Under the pieces are notes generated by a model, which had not been told where the DNA came from, ran no database searches, and worked only from the letters and a program-made list of their open reading frames with translations. Of a stretch of DNA of 64,000 bases, positions 1 to 8,174 are shown piece by piece (position 1 is the first letter of the stretch; every line of letters begins with the position of its first letter). Source of the DNA: Hydrogenovibrio kuenenii DSM 12350 (GTDB lineage: Bacteria > Pseudomonadota > Gammaproteobacteria > Thiomicrospirales > Thiomicrospiraceae); assembly GCF_000526715.1 (NCBI RefSeq), contig NZ_JAGP01000001.1, positions 992,001 to 1,056,000 of the forward strand. Reading direction: 5' to 3'. Both the position numbers and the translations under genes were made by a program.

Positions 1-449
1 TGGGGTTAATCGATAAAGAAGAATTTGGTTTTGCGATTTTGGATTTGAACCTTGATGGACAAAGTGGTTTAAACCTAATGAAAGAACTGCTGCAATTACG
101 CCCTGACTGCAAAGTGTTGATTTTGACAGGCTATGCCAGCGTCGCAACAGCGGTAGAAGCCATGCGATTAGGCGCGATGGACTACCTTTGCAAACCAGCA
201 ACTGTGGCGGACATTTTAAAAGCACTACAACCAGAAACCTCAGACACTACCGATGAAGAGCCAAAAGAAATGAGTGAAGAAGAGGTTGAAGATGATTTTC
301 AACCTATGTCTGTGAAACGCCTTGAGTGGGAGCATATCCAAAAAGTATTGGTTGAGCACGACGGTAATATCAGCGCCACTGCGCAAGCACTCAATATGCA
401 CCGCCGTACCCTGCAAAGAAAACTGCAAAAACGCCCGGTAGAAAAGTAG
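1..449 (+). CDS. RegA/PrrA/ActR-type response regulator, 5' truncated
   Basis: The reading frame is open from base 3, so the gene starts before the window. What remains is the receiver from just before its phospho-acceptor (ILDLNLDG; the Asp of ILDL is the likely site), the conserved Thr/Lys region (LILTGYAS, DYLCKPA), an acidic linker, and a C-terminal Fis-type helix-turn-helix (ISATAQALNMHRRTLQRKL). Receiver plus short linker plus Fis HTH is the layout of the RegA/PrrA/ActR family. In that family a RegB-type redox kinase phosphorylates the regulator, which then controls respiratory, carbon-fixation or photosynthetic genes. The partner kinase is presumably upstream, outside the window. Family call is firm; targets are unknown. 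Confidence 0.88.
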   Translation, partial: GLIDKEEFGFAILDLNLDGQSGLNLMKELLQLRPDCKVLILTGYASVATAVEAMRLGAMDYLCKPATVADILKALQPETSDTTDEEPKEMSEEEVEDDFQPMSVKRLEWEHIQKVLVEHDGNISATAQALNMHRRTLQRKLQKRPVEK

Positions 450-462
450 CGGTGAAAGCCTA

Positions 463-482
463 AAAATCTACCAGGCTGGGGT
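463..482 (+). repeat. dispersed 20-mer, copy 1 (TACC form)
   Basis: Exact match to AAAATCTACCAGGCTGGGGT. It sits in the 40-bp gap between the convergent ends of the RegA-like gene (13 bases before it) and the DASS transporter (7 bases after it). No hairpin terminator is visible in this gap. Confidence 0.95.
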
Positions 483-489
483 CGTTGGG

Positions 490-1893
490 TTATAGCATGC
501 CAAGCAGTTTCCACCAGAAGTAATCTAGTGGTAGCAGCAACAGAACCGTTGCTATAGCCAAAATCAGTACCAGCTTCATGCCGTGAATCATCTTTTCACC
601 TGCTAACTGCATTCCAATTACCAATGGTGGTACTTGGTAGATGAAAATCGGTGTGGAAAACCCCAGCACCTGAGTCATCAATACGCTGTTCAAAGGCAAG
701 CCAGCGGCCTGTGCCAGTTGTTGCGCCAGAGGCGTCAATACAGCGGGTACTCCGGGCGTTGTGGTGGCAATCGATGTTGTCATTGCCATAAATGCCAGAG
801 ACATAAAGTTCATGAAATCGTGTCCGGCAGACAAGGGTAATATCTGCGTCAGTTGCTTGGCAATGACGGCACTTAATCCTGAGCTGGACAGCAAAGCTCC
901 CAATCCCAATATCCCGGCAACAATCAGAAAGGGCGGGAGTTTGATGTCATCATTAAACTGTTTGCTGCTCACTAAGCCAAACCCGGGGAGCAATAACAAA
1001 AAGGCCGCGCCTACCGCAATCCATGCTGGAGAAATATGGTGTATGAAATCTGTTAACCATAGGCCGACGGTAAGCACCAGAATCACCGACATTTTGAACT
1101 GTGCATTGGTGAAAGGCGGTTTGGTTTCATGGGGTGATACATAAGGTTTGGGTGTGTCCGGGAATTGCCACAAGATCAATCCCCAAATTATCAAGGCTTT
1201 CAACAATCCCAATACTGGAAAATGTAGCATGAGGTATTCACCGTATAGTGGTTCGATTTTATAAAGGGTTTCGATACTTCCCACCAAAACCATATTGGGT
1301 ACGTTGTTCGGAAGCACCGAAAAGGTCGGGAAAAAAGTGCCGAAAATGGCGGCCAGCACTAACCCGGTTCTGCCCTTTGAACCGCTGTGAAAGCCAAAGC
1401 CTTCTGCCATGACAATAATGATGGGAATCAGCAAGGCAATGCGTGCAGTTGCCGACGGCATGACAAAGCCCAATAAAATGCCCACTACGATGACACCTAA
1501 CACCAGCCGTGCATAGCTGCCGTTCAATTTGTCTGCGACACTGTGAACGATGCGGTCGCTTAACCCGGTATTTTTTACTGCGGATGCAATCACCAAACCA
1601 CCAAAAACCATCCAGAAAGCCGAAGAGGCAAAGCCTGAAAAAATTACCGAAGGCGCGCCCAGACTCATCAACATCGCGACGAGGAAAAACAACACGGCTG
1701 TTAAATGCTCGGGGAGTTTTGCCGTCGCCCAAAGGCTGATGATAATAATGCCCAGCCCAGCGACATGCCGTTGTTCTGCCGGTAAATTCAAGATAGGGAA
1801 AAACATGATTACGATGCCGGAGATGGCAGCAAACAAAGCCACTAAGCTTGAAAAAGACAAGTAAGCAGGTTTGTGTTGAGTGATGGATGACAT
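490..1893 (-). CDS. DASS (SLC13) family anion:sodium symporter
   Basis: About 467 residues, almost entirely hydrophobic, with the length and many membrane segments typical of divalent anion:Na+ symporters (citrate, C4-dicarboxylates, sulfate). Two signature-like motifs are visible: MPSATARIALLIP in the first half and SIATTTPGVPAVLTPLA in the second, at the positions where the family's two helical hairpins carry Ser/Asn-Thr motifs. The substrate cannot be read from sequence. ATG at 1893 is preferred over an upstream TTG at 1905 because a GGAG ribosome site lies about 6 bases before it. The gene is divergent from the AraC-type gene starting at 1967, with only 73 bases between them, so that regulator probably controls it. 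Confidence 0.85.
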   Translation of the reverse strand: MSSITQHKPAYLSFSSLVALFAAISGIVIMFFPILNLPAEQRHVAGLGIIIISLWATAKLPEHLTAVLFFLVAMLMSLGAPSVIFSGFASSAFWMVFGGLVIASAVKNTGLSDRIVHSVADKLNGSYARLVLGVIVVGILLGFVMPSATARIALLIPIIIVMAEGFGFHSGSKGRTGLVLAAIFGTFFPTFSVLPNNVPNMVLVGSIETLYKIEPLYGEYLMLHFPVLGLLKALIIWGLILWQFPDTPKPYVSPHETKPPFTNAQFKMSVILVLTVGLWLTDFIHHISPAWIAVGAAFLLLLPGFGLVSSKQFNDDIKLPPFLIVAGILGLGALLSSSGLSAVIAKQLTQILPLSAGHDFMNFMSLAFMAMTTSIATTTPGVPAVLTPLAQQLAQAAGLPLNSVLMTQVLGFSTPIFIYQVPPLVIGMQLAGEKMIHGMKLVLILAIATVLLLLPLDYFWWKLLGML

Positions 1894-1929
1894 GGCTTGC
1901 TCCAAAAATAATCGGTTATGAGTATTTTC

Positions 1930-1960
1930 TTGAAAATTACGGGGGCTGTCTTGCTACAAT
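1930..1960 (+). promoter_or_regulatory. candidate promoter of the AraC-type gene
   Basis: TTGAAA (1930-1935) and TACAAT (1955-1960) are separated by 19 bases, longer than the optimal 17. The -10 box ends 6 bases before the ATG at 1967, so a transcript from it would have practically no leader. The divergent DASS gene shares this 73-bp region. Confidence 0.35.
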
Positions 1961-1966
1961 TTGACA

Positions 1967-2785
1967 ATGAATATCGAAAAAGTGACAAGTGAATCACAGG
2001 CAATCGAGCCGCCATCTCCAGCTTCTTACTATCTGGATGAAAACCGGCCGGTGCTGGCTCGCGCTGTGGAAATGCAAAAAGCGAGACAAACGCGGTTTCA
2101 TAACCATCCCAGAGCGCAATTGATTTACGCCATTAATGGCGTAGTGAGAGTGTTGACTGATGAAGGTACTTGGCTGGTGCCGCCCTCTCAGGCGGTGTGG
2201 ATTCCATCCGGTGTCATGCATGAGACTTTGGCGGTCAATAAGGTGTCGGTGCGCAATCTGTTTATTGATCCTACGGCAACAGCAGACTTACCCAAAAACG
2301 TTTGTGTTTTTAATGTTTCCACTTTGCTGCGGGAGTTGATTTTAAAAGCCGTTTCAATCGGAAATGAATATCAACCGGATTCCAGTGAATACCGAATCAT
2401 GCAGGTGATTCTGGACACGCTCAAAGAAGCACAGCCAACAATCTTGCACCTACCAATGGGAAAAGATCCGAAACTAAACAAAGTGATCGGTGAACTGCTA
2501 CAAACCCCTGATAACAGCCTAACTCTGGAAGAGTGGGCATCCTATGTCGGAGCCAGTAGTCGAACTTTGGCAAGACTATTCAACAAGGAAACCGGCATGA
2601 ATTTCGGGCAATGGCGCAATCAGTTACGCTTGATTGAAGCGATAGATCGACTAGGGCAAGGGCAATCGGTGACTAACGTTGCGATTGACTTGGGCTATAA
2701 CAGCCCCAGCGCGTTTATCGCCATGTTCCGCAAAAAACTAGGCAAGTCACCGGCAGCTTATTTTCGAGATATTTCTGAAGGGTAA
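1967..2785 (+). CDS. AraC-family transcriptional regulator with N-terminal cupin
   Basis: 272 residues. The N-terminal half is a cupin-like sensor (FHNHPRAQLIYAINGVVRV, then VPPSQAVWIPSGVMHE). The C-terminal 100 residues carry two AraC helix-turn-helix motifs (LTLEEWASYVGASSRTLARL and SVTNVAIDLGYNSPSAFIAM). The architecture resembles the NimR/YeaM type, whose members often regulate an adjacent divergent transporter, as the layout here suggests. Start chosen at ATG 1967 rather than TTG 1961. No Shine-Dalgarno sequence is visible before either. Confidence 0.9.
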   Translation: MNIEKVTSESQAIEPPSPASYYLDENRPVLARAVEMQKARQTRFHNHPRAQLIYAINGVVRVLTDEGTWLVPPSQAVWIPSGVMHETLAVNKVSVRNLFIDPTATADLPKNVCVFNVSTLLRELILKAVSIGNEYQPDSSEYRIMQVILDTLKEAQPTILHLPMGKDPKLNKVIGELLQTPDNSLTLEEWASYVGASSRTLARLFNKETGMNFGQWRNQLRLIEAIDRLGQGQSVTNVAIDLGYNSPSAFIAMFRKKLGKSPAAYFRDISEG

Positions 2786-2791
2786 GTTTCT

Positions 2792-2811
2792 AAAATCTAC
2801 CAGGCTGGGGT
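2792..2811 (+). repeat. dispersed 20-mer, copy 2 (TACC form)
   Basis: Exact AAAATCTACCAGGCTGGGGT, 6 bases after the AraC gene stop and 16 bases before the convergent end of the next gene. No other structure is visible in the 42-bp gap. Confidence 0.95.
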
Positions 2812-2827
2812 CATCGCTTTGATTTGT

Positions 2828-3598
2828 TTAATGTCCGCTTTTTGCTGCGCGTTGCTTGAAGGCGAATAGGAAGAAAATAATCAAGAACAATAGTGTGGCG
2901 GTTGCTGAAAATCTGCTCAATTCCAAGCCACCGTTTGCCACTGGTTTATCTAGGAAATCACCGACAACCGCACCCAGTGGACGCGTCAAAATAAACGCCA
3001 ACCAGAACAGCACCACGTGCGAAATTTTGGTTTTGTAGTAGGCGATAGCAATCAAGGCCAGCGCACCGCCAAAGATAAATATACTCGCTTCATAGCCCAA
3101 ACCTTGCGTATCCGCAACCCAATCGCCTAAAGCCGTCCCCAACGTTTGCGAGAACATAATCGTCAGCCAGTAAAAAGCTTCGGATTTCGGTGAACTGACC
3201 GAGTTAATGGAAACCGTTCCCAGTGTCTTGCGCCAGATGAATAGTGAACTCAAAAGCAGCAGCAACAAAATAGTCGAGCCACCCGCATACCCTATACCCA
3301 AAGAACGGTCAGTAAAGTCCGCCATGGTCGTGCCGACAGTGGTGGTGGCAATAATCGTTGTCCAGTAAATCACCGGGTGAAATGCTTTGGCAAACATTTG
3401 GGCGGCAACTGCTATGACGAAAACTGCGGCAAAAATATAAGTGCTTTCGAGATAGCCCAGCCCCAAAGACATGGAAACGGCATCCCCACCGGTTTCGCCT
3501 AAAGTGGTTGCGAAGATTTTGATGATCCAATATACGAGGGTGACTTCGGGGACTTTGCTGAGGATTTCTTTCTGCGTTGAGTTCATTCTGCTTTCCAT
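2828..3598 (-). CDS. COG4705-like membrane protein with four internal repeats
   Basis: About 256 residues, strongly hydrophobic. Four related units can be picked out by eye, each with an aromatic-rich helix followed by a Gly/Asp motif: KIFATTLGETGGDAVS, IIATTTVGTTMADFTD, IMFSQTLGTALGDWVAD and FILTRPLGAVVGDFLD. Three are followed by an LGLGY or LGIGY type motif. This matches the conserved membrane proteins grouped as COG4705, whose function is not established as far as I know. Start ATG 3598; ATG 3586 has a GGAAAG site just before it and is an equally good choice. Single gene, convergent with the AraC gene. Confidence 0.7.
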   Translation of the reverse strand: MESRMNSTQKEILSKVPEVTLVYWIIKIFATTLGETGGDAVSMSLGLGYLESTYIFAAVFVIAVAAQMFAKAFHPVIYWTTIIATTTVGTTMADFTDRSLGIGYAGGSTILLLLLLSSLFIWRKTLGTVSINSVSSPKSEAFYWLTIMFSQTLGTALGDWVADTQGLGYEASIFIFGGALALIAIAYYKTKISHVVLFWLAFILTRPLGAVVGDFLDKPVANGGLELSRFSATATLLFLIIFFLFAFKQRAAKSGH

Positions 3599-3697
3599 AC
3601 TTCGGTGTTATGAGTGCTTATCTTAACGCGTCTAGTTGGGCAGAAATCTTTCAATATTGTGAATTTGTATGCTGGAATAAAAAAACTGGTCGTAACC

Positions 3698-3988
3698 TTA
3701 TTCGCCAATAAACGCTTCAAAGCCGGGTTGCATTCTGCTTGGTATGAATTCGATCACGTCATAATCAGCAAGGTTTTCTCTTTTGAAAGGGTCAAGCGCC
3801 AGAATACTTTCCAACTCGTCTTTTTCTACGCCTGACGCAAGGATAACACCGCCAACTCTTGGATTTCTTCTGCCGGAGGCGACAAATACGCCTGCATCAT
3901 ATTGTTTGGTTAAAAACTCGACGTGTTCCGCGTGGTATTTTTCAACATCTTCAATTGGGCATTTATAAGTGATAACAACGGCAAACAT
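3698..3988 (-). CDS. YciI-family protein
   Basis: 96 residues with the YCII-related fold signature: a short ferredoxin-like protein beginning MFAVVITYKCP, a central His-containing segment (YHAEHVEFL), VFVASGRRNPRVGGVILA, and a C-terminal DPFKRENLADYDVIEF block. Members are small alpha/beta dimers, some with dehydrochlorinase-like activity, most unassigned. The start lies 20 bases after the TetR gene stop on the same strand, so it is probably the last gene of the TetR operon. Confidence 0.85.
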   Translation of the reverse strand: MFAVVITYKCPIEDVEKYHAEHVEFLTKQYDAGVFVASGRRNPRVGGVILASGVEKDELESILALDPFKRENLADYDVIEFIPSRMQPGFEAFIGE

Positions 3989-4008
3989 TGGGTTTCCTTT
4001 TAGAGTAA

Positions 4009-4593
4009 TTAGCAGTTCAAATGATGGTTAATCATTTGTTGGATGTTTTTTGTCAAGTAGTCTATCGACTGAGTTTCTTCGCTACCACCGGGTAGATGCA
4101 AGCGTAAGGCGTTGGATTGAAAGTGAAAAAATAGCAATGACATCAAACTGGTCGTCAAAAAATGCGGGTCACAATCGGGATTGATGTCAACAAACACCTT
4201 TTGCAAAGCAAGGCAATTATCCAACATCACTTCATTAGCCAAAAACTTCAATCTATCCTCATCTTGCCCAAGCAGTTCGCGAATGAACAGTTGGCGGAAG
4301 ATAAAACTGCCTGCCATCTGGCGGCAAGCCAAGGCAATAAAATCATCCAGTTTTTGTTGTGCAGGCAAGTCTGATTGAAGGCACGCCATCAGCGCATCGC
4401 CTTCACGCGTGAAGACAAATCTCAATGTCGCCAAATAGAGTTGCTGCTTGTCTTTGAAATGATTGTAGAGCGAGGGCGCTTTGATATTGCAGGCTGTGGC
4501 AATATCACGCATCGTCAACGCATCATAGCCTTTGTTGGCAAAAAGTGCCGCAGCGGTTTCTAAGATGCGTTGTTGTGTGTTGTTTGTTGTCAT
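4009..4593 (-). CDS. TetR-family transcriptional repressor
   Basis: 194 residues. Residues about 8-55 form the TetR DNA-binding domain (RILETAAALFANKGYDALTMR and ATACNIKAPSLYNHFKDKQQL). The rest is the variable ligand-binding and dimerisation part. Its start overlaps the end of the DUF4395 gene by 4 bases, so the two are translationally coupled and co-transcribed. The palindrome at 5751-5768 ahead of the operon is the probable operator, implying autoregulation. The ligand is unknown. Confidence 0.92.
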   Translation of the reverse strand: MTTNNTQQRILETAAALFANKGYDALTMRDIATACNIKAPSLYNHFKDKQQLYLATLRFVFTREGDALMACLQSDLPAQQKLDDFIALACRQMAGSFIFRQLFIRELLGQDEDRLKFLANEVMLDNCLALQKVFVDINPDCDPHFLTTSLMSLLFFHFQSNALRLHLPGGSEETQSIDYLTKNIQQMINHHLNC

Positions 4594-5303
4594 GTCGCTT
4601 CGTGTTTACGTTTGATTGCGTCCCAGTCGATATTATTGCAAGCGTAACAGGGTTCTTTGATCACGCCCATCCAAACCAATAGGCTATGTATTTTACAACC
4701 TAAACAGAAACCAAGTACAGCTTCAAACCACATTAGTGCGATACACACCCAAACCAAGTTCACCGGAAACCAATAGGGAATATAGTTATAGGTTGTCGGT
4801 AACGTATTCGCACCCAAGAGTGCATTGACCCAGTTCGCAACCGTATCAGGGTTGAAAAACACCAAGCACAAAGTCACCAAACTTATCCCCAAACTCCAGG
4901 CGAAGCGTTTTGGTGTCAGCGGTTTCCACTCTGGGCGTTTGTTGCGCGCAAGGTAAGTGGATAGATGAATGGTTGGCGATAAACGAGACGTCCACACAAA
5001 CATGCCCGCAAACAACTCAAACAAACCGTAGAGCAACAAGGTCGTTTGCACCGTGTAGTCATAAGTACGGCGTGTCATTTCACCCGAATAGATGATTTGC
5101 GAGGCATCATTCACCTCGTAAGTGTCTTCAATGCTATTCGGGTTCACAATCCAAGGTGAAGTGTAAGCCACATCAAATAAGGTCAACGCCATAAACAGCG
5201 GAATCGACAGCATCATCCCTGCACGGATGCGCACCGCTGTATCATTGATAAAAAGAATTTCTTCCTTAGGGTCTCTAAACCAAGTGTTTTTTAACCAAGA
5301 CAT
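4590..5303 (-). CDS. DUF4395-like membrane protein
   Basis: 237 residues with several hydrophobic segments. The second half carries the family hallmark LGFCLGCKIHSLLVWMG followed by a Cys pair (EPCYACNN). DUF4395 proteins share the FCLGC motif near the last membrane helix; the cysteines suggest a redox or metal role, but no function is established. About 25 bases separate it from the upstream small membrane gene, and it overlaps the TetR gene, so it belongs to the same operon. Confidence 0.7.
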   Translation of the reverse strand: MSWLKNTWFRDPKEEILFINDTAVRIRAGMMLSIPLFMALTLFDVAYTSPWIVNPNSIEDTYEVNDASQIIYSGEMTRRTYDYTVQTTLLLYGLFELFAGMFVWTSRLSPTIHLSTYLARNKRPEWKPLTPKRFAWSLGISLVTLCLVFFNPDTVANWVNALLGANTLPTTYNYIPYWFPVNLVWVCIALMWFEAVLGFCLGCKIHSLLVWMGVIKEPCYACNNIDWDAIKRKHEAT

Positions 5304-5328
5304 CTTTGCCTCCTTATTGATGATAGGC

Positions 5329-5727
5329 TTAAACTTTTTGAACCGAGCCAGTAACAGGCTTGCTGAAAAAAGTGCGGAAAATCATTGAAAGTGAATAGCG
5401 TTCAGCGTGATTCCACGGCATAAGCGACATAAAACGCGCCAAGAAACAGTAGTCAAACAGTACCATTGCGGTTGTACCTAGAATCACGAAATACAACACC
5501 CAATACATAGGCGCCCAGAAAGCGATGAGCAGCAAGAGGGTATAAGCGATGCGAACCTGGACCGGAAAGGCCGTGATGGACTTGCTCTCCGCATAAAAAT
5601 GAAAGATTTGTACCACCGTCAAAGCCGTTGCCAAAGGCAAACCATAGTGCCAACCGCTCACATCCAATATCAATAAAATATCGGTGATAAACCAATAACC
5701 CCAAACCTTGTTCATAATTCTATCCAT
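5329..5727 (-). CDS. small membrane protein, first gene of TetR operon
   Basis: 132 residues, three to four hydrophobic segments, no motif I recognise. It is rich in aromatic residues (WGYWFITDILLILDVSGWHY; FWAPMYWVLYFVIL). Start ATG 5727 has an AGGAT-type site upstream; ATG 5715 is an alternative. It is the promoter-proximal gene behind the TetR-type operator and is followed by the DUF4395 and TetR genes. Product class is clear, function unknown. Confidence 0.7.
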   Translation of the reverse strand: MDRIMNKVWGYWFITDILLILDVSGWHYGLPLATALTVVQIFHFYAESKSITAFPVQVRIAYTLLLLIAFWAPMYWVLYFVILGTTAMVLFDYCFLARFMSLMPWNHAERYSLSMIFRTFFSKPVTGSVQKV

Positions 5728-5750
5728 GTTTGCCTATCCTTAATTTAGCT

Positions 5751-5791
5751 AACTAACGTTTGTTAGTTTAAATAAACCGTTTAATTTAAAC
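5751..5791 (-). promoter_or_regulatory. palindromic TetR-type operator
   Basis: A perfect inverted repeat AACTAAC-GTTT-GTTAGTT lies at 5751-5768. A second, partly overlapping inverted repeat has arms GTTTAAAT (5766-5773) and ATTTAAAC (5784-5791). The pair sits 24 bases upstream of the first gene of an operon that encodes a TetR repressor. Size and symmetry are typical of TetR-family operators. Assignment to this repressor is inference from position. Confidence 0.65.
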
Positions 5792-5917
5792 AAGCAAAAC
5801 TTACGAAGAGCGTTATTGAAAAATATCGTTTGAGAATAAAGGTTTTTAAATCAGGTACTCAATCGGAGCGTTGATTGATAGGGTAAAATACTGCCATTAA
5901 TTTTATAGAGATGGGTA

Positions 5918-6472
5918 ATGACTATGGCAGGATCGTTATTTGATCAGCTGAAAAAAGCCGGTTTGGTGGATGAGAAAAAAGCCAAAAAAGCCAAGCAAGA
6001 AAAGTATCAGCAAACCAAGAAAAACAAAGGCAAAAAGGGCGAGGTGCAACAAAGCGAAGCCGCTAAGCTGGCTGCCGAGGCCGCACAACAAAAAGCCGAA
6101 CGTGATCGCCAGTTGAATTTAGAGCGTCAACAACAGCAAGCCAAGAAAGCTTTGCAGGCTGAGCTACGCCAAGTCATCGAATCCAACCGCTTAAAAAACA
6201 CCAATGGCGACATCGCCTACAACTTTGCCGATGACAGTAAAGTTAAAACACTCTACGTTAATGCAGAGATTCATAAACGATTGGTTGCCGATAAAATCCG
6301 CATTGCCCGTTTTAATGGTGATTATGCCCTGGTGCCGGACACGGCGGTTGAAAAGATTGAACAACGCGATAAAGACGTGCTGATTCCACTTGCAGGCGTG
6401 GACAAATCCCTTTCAAAAGAAGATCAAGATTATTACGCTCAGTTTGAGATACCAGACGATTTGGTTTGGTAA
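5918..6472 (+). CDS. DUF2058 (YaiL-like) nucleic-acid-associated protein
   Basis: 184 residues beginning MTMAGSLFDQLKKAGLVDEK, then a long Lys/Gln/Ala-rich charged segment likely to be helical or coiled (about residues 20-85), then a globular C-terminal part (LRQVIESNRL, DIAYNFADDSKVKTLYV, YALVPDTAVEKI). Start, length and C-terminal motifs match the DUF2058 family (E. coli YaiL), described as polynucleotide-associated without a firm role. ATG 5918 and ATG 5924 are both possible starts. Monocistronic. Confidence 0.85.
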   Translation: MTMAGSLFDQLKKAGLVDEKKAKKAKQEKYQQTKKNKGKKGEVQQSEAAKLAAEAAQQKAERDRQLNLERQQQQAKKALQAELRQVIESNRLKNTNGDIAYNFADDSKVKTLYVNAEIHKRLVADKIRIARFNGDYALVPDTAVEKIEQRDKDVLIPLAGVDKSLSKEDQDYYAQFEIPDDLVW

Positions 6473-6536
6473 AAGAGCTCGGTGAGTTGATTAGAACTGA
6501 ATTGTGCCCAGCCATAGTTTAGAGCTAAAAAACTCT

Positions 6537-6556
6537 AAAATCTGCCAGGCTGGGGT
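6537..6556 (+). repeat. dispersed 20-mer, copy 3 (TGCC form)
   Basis: Exact AAAATCTGCCAGGCTGGGGT between the convergent DUF2058 and DUF6172-like genes, 64 bases after the former's stop and 27 before the latter's. Confidence 0.95.
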
Positions 6557-6583
6557 AGCTGCTAAAGAGGGTGGTCAGACGCT

Positions 6584-6916
6584 TTATTCGTCATCAGCCT
6601 CATCAATCTCTTCAATAGTCTCATCACTGTATGAAGCTTGACCTCGTACCGCAGGTTTGGCAAGTATTTCCAAATAAAAGCTTTCCAGTTTATCCGCTTC
6701 CGCTTGATTGATGTACTGGTCAATTTCTTTGACGTGAATCACTTGGCTATCTGCCGCAGTGGCGCCGAATTTGCAATCAAAATCCCAATAGTCCGCATCC
6801 ACAGGCAGGGCACGTCTGCGTTCACGTTTCAAGTATTTACGCACTTCATTTTTAATGGCTTCAACCAATCTGGCAGGGGCAATTTTTTCGTCGGTTAATT
6901 TAAAGGTTTTTTTCAT
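6584..6916 (-). CDS. DUF6172-like small conserved protein
   Basis: 110 residues beginning MKKTFKLTDEKIAPARLVEA. It has a basic block KYLKRERRRALP followed by DYWDFDCKFG and IHVKEIDQYINQA, then an acidic tail (ETIEEIDEADDE). The basic block and WDFDCKFG motif match the small proteins grouped as DUF6172, of unknown function. Short, charged and soluble, it may bind nucleic acid, but nothing here proves that. Confidence 0.7.
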   Translation of the reverse strand: MKKTFKLTDEKIAPARLVEAIKNEVRKYLKRERRRALPVDADYWDFDCKFGATAADSQVIHVKEIDQYINQAEADKLESFYLEILAKPAVRGQASYSDETIEEIDEADDE

Positions 6917-7244
6917 TTAAGGTCTCTAAGCGTCGGGAAATATCATTATGATTTATGGCAAGGTCAAAAAGTCTTACGCTTGCACTATGCGCTAGACGGA
7001 TTGATAAGAAAGGTCAGCGCGGGTTTGTTTGTTGTTTAGCTTGGTAGTTGAGCTTGAAAAGCCAAATCAATCGGTTAAACAAGGAAGAATGCAAGTTTAC
7101 GCTTTTCACTTTGGAGAGTAAATGTGTAAATCATCGAAAGCCCAAAAATCTGCCAGGCTGGGGTCGTTAGCCAGTCGAGTTTTTTCGGTAAGTGTGAAAC
7201 AATAACAACATCGAGTGTCATCTATTTTTGAGAAAGAGGTTATT
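6917..7244. other. 328-bp divergent intergenic region
   Basis: Holds the upstream regions of the DUF6172-like gene and the ABC transporter operon, and repeat copy 4 at 7145-7164. I see no RNA gene or convincing small ORF. A GTG at 7215 is in frame with the ABC gene, but the ribosome site AGAGG (7235-7239) favours the TTG at 7245. Confidence 0.5.
7145..7164 (+). repeat. dispersed 20-mer, copy 4 (TGCC form)
   Basis: Exact AAAATCTGCCAGGCTGGGGT in a divergent intergenic region, 80 bases upstream of the ABC transporter start, so not in a 3' end context. Confidence 0.95.
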
Positions 7245-8174
7245 TTGACAGCCATTATAGAAGTGAAAGCCTTGAGAAAAGAGTATCCCAAACTAACTGC
7301 GGTGGATGGTGTTGATTTTGCCATTGAAGAAGGCAGTTGTTTTGGTTTGCTCGGGCCAAACGGTGCAGGGAAATCGACCACCATTGAAATGATTGAAGGC
7401 CTGAAAAAACCGACTTCAGGCGAAATCTTATTTCGCGGCCAGCCCATGACTGCGGACTTCAAAAAAGTGGCTGGCATTCAGTTTCAAAGCACCGCCTTAC
7501 AAGACTTTTTAAGCGTGTCGGACAATTTAGCGTTATTCCGCAGTTTTTATGATCGGCATACCGATTTGCAGGACTTGATTTTGGATTGCGACTTAACCGC
7601 CTTTTTGGCGCAAGACGCCTCGAAATTATCCGGTGGGCAACGTCAGCGGTTATTGCTGGCACTGGCATTGGTTCATGATCCCGAAGTCATTTTTCTGGAC
7701 GAACCGACGACTGGCTTAGATCCGCAAGCGCGTCGCCAGTTTTGGTCGCTGATTCAAAAAATCAAAGCGCAAAACAAAACCATTATCCTCACCACGCATT
7801 ACATGGAAGAAGCCTATTTGCTATGCGATGAAATCGCCATTATGGCGCACGGCAAGTTGATTGCCCAAGGTACGCCTGACAACCTGTTGACCCAGCATTT
7901 TGGCGACAATATTTTGGAACTGCCCACAAAAGTTTTAGGGGATTATCAACCGACAGAAGTTCATTTTCATCAGGGTGAAAAAACCGAGATTTTTACCCGC
8001 ACCATGAATCAAACCCTGCACAATTTGATAGATGCAGGTATCGACCTAACCGATTTGAAAATCCGCTCTCGCACCTTGGACGATTTGTTTTTAGAGTTGA
8101 CGGCTAAAGATTCAAGTGGATTAAAGACCCAACAAGAGAACGAACAAGCACACGCTGGAGAGTCGCATGTTTAA
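7245..8174 (+). CDS. ABC-2 type exporter, ATP-binding subunit
   Basis: 309 residues from TTG 7245 (AGAGG site 5 bases before it). Walker A GPNGAGKST at about residues 37-45, signature LSGGQRQRL at about 130, Walker B VIFLDEPTTGLD at about 150, and the H-loop in TTHYMEEA. The C-terminal extension after residue 220 is typical of CcmA/DrrA-type exporters (drug, lipid or polysaccharide export). It overlaps the permease gene by 8 bases, so the two form one complex in the inner membrane. Substrate unknown. Confidence 0.93.
   Translation: MTAIIEVKALRKEYPKLTAVDGVDFAIEEGSCFGLLGPNGAGKSTTIEMIEGLKKPTSGEILFRGQPMTADFKKVAGIQFQSTALQDFLSVSDNLALFRSFYDRHTDLQDLILDCDLTAFLAQDASKLSGGQRQRLLLALALVHDPEVIFLDEPTTGLDPQARRQFWSLIQKIKAQNKTIILTTHYMEEAYLLCDEIAIMAHGKLIAQGTPDNLLTQHFGDNILELPTKVLGDYQPTEVHFHQGEKTEIFTRTMNQTLHNLIDAGIDLTDLKIRSRTLDDLFLELTAKDSSGLKTQQENEQAHAGESHV

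Noticed and set aside
463-482. The dispersed 20-mer as a Rho-independent terminator
   Set aside because: CCAG-G-CTGG is self-complementary, but a one-base loop cannot form a stable hairpin, and no T-run follows in the + orientation. Several copies stand next to separate, genuine terminators.
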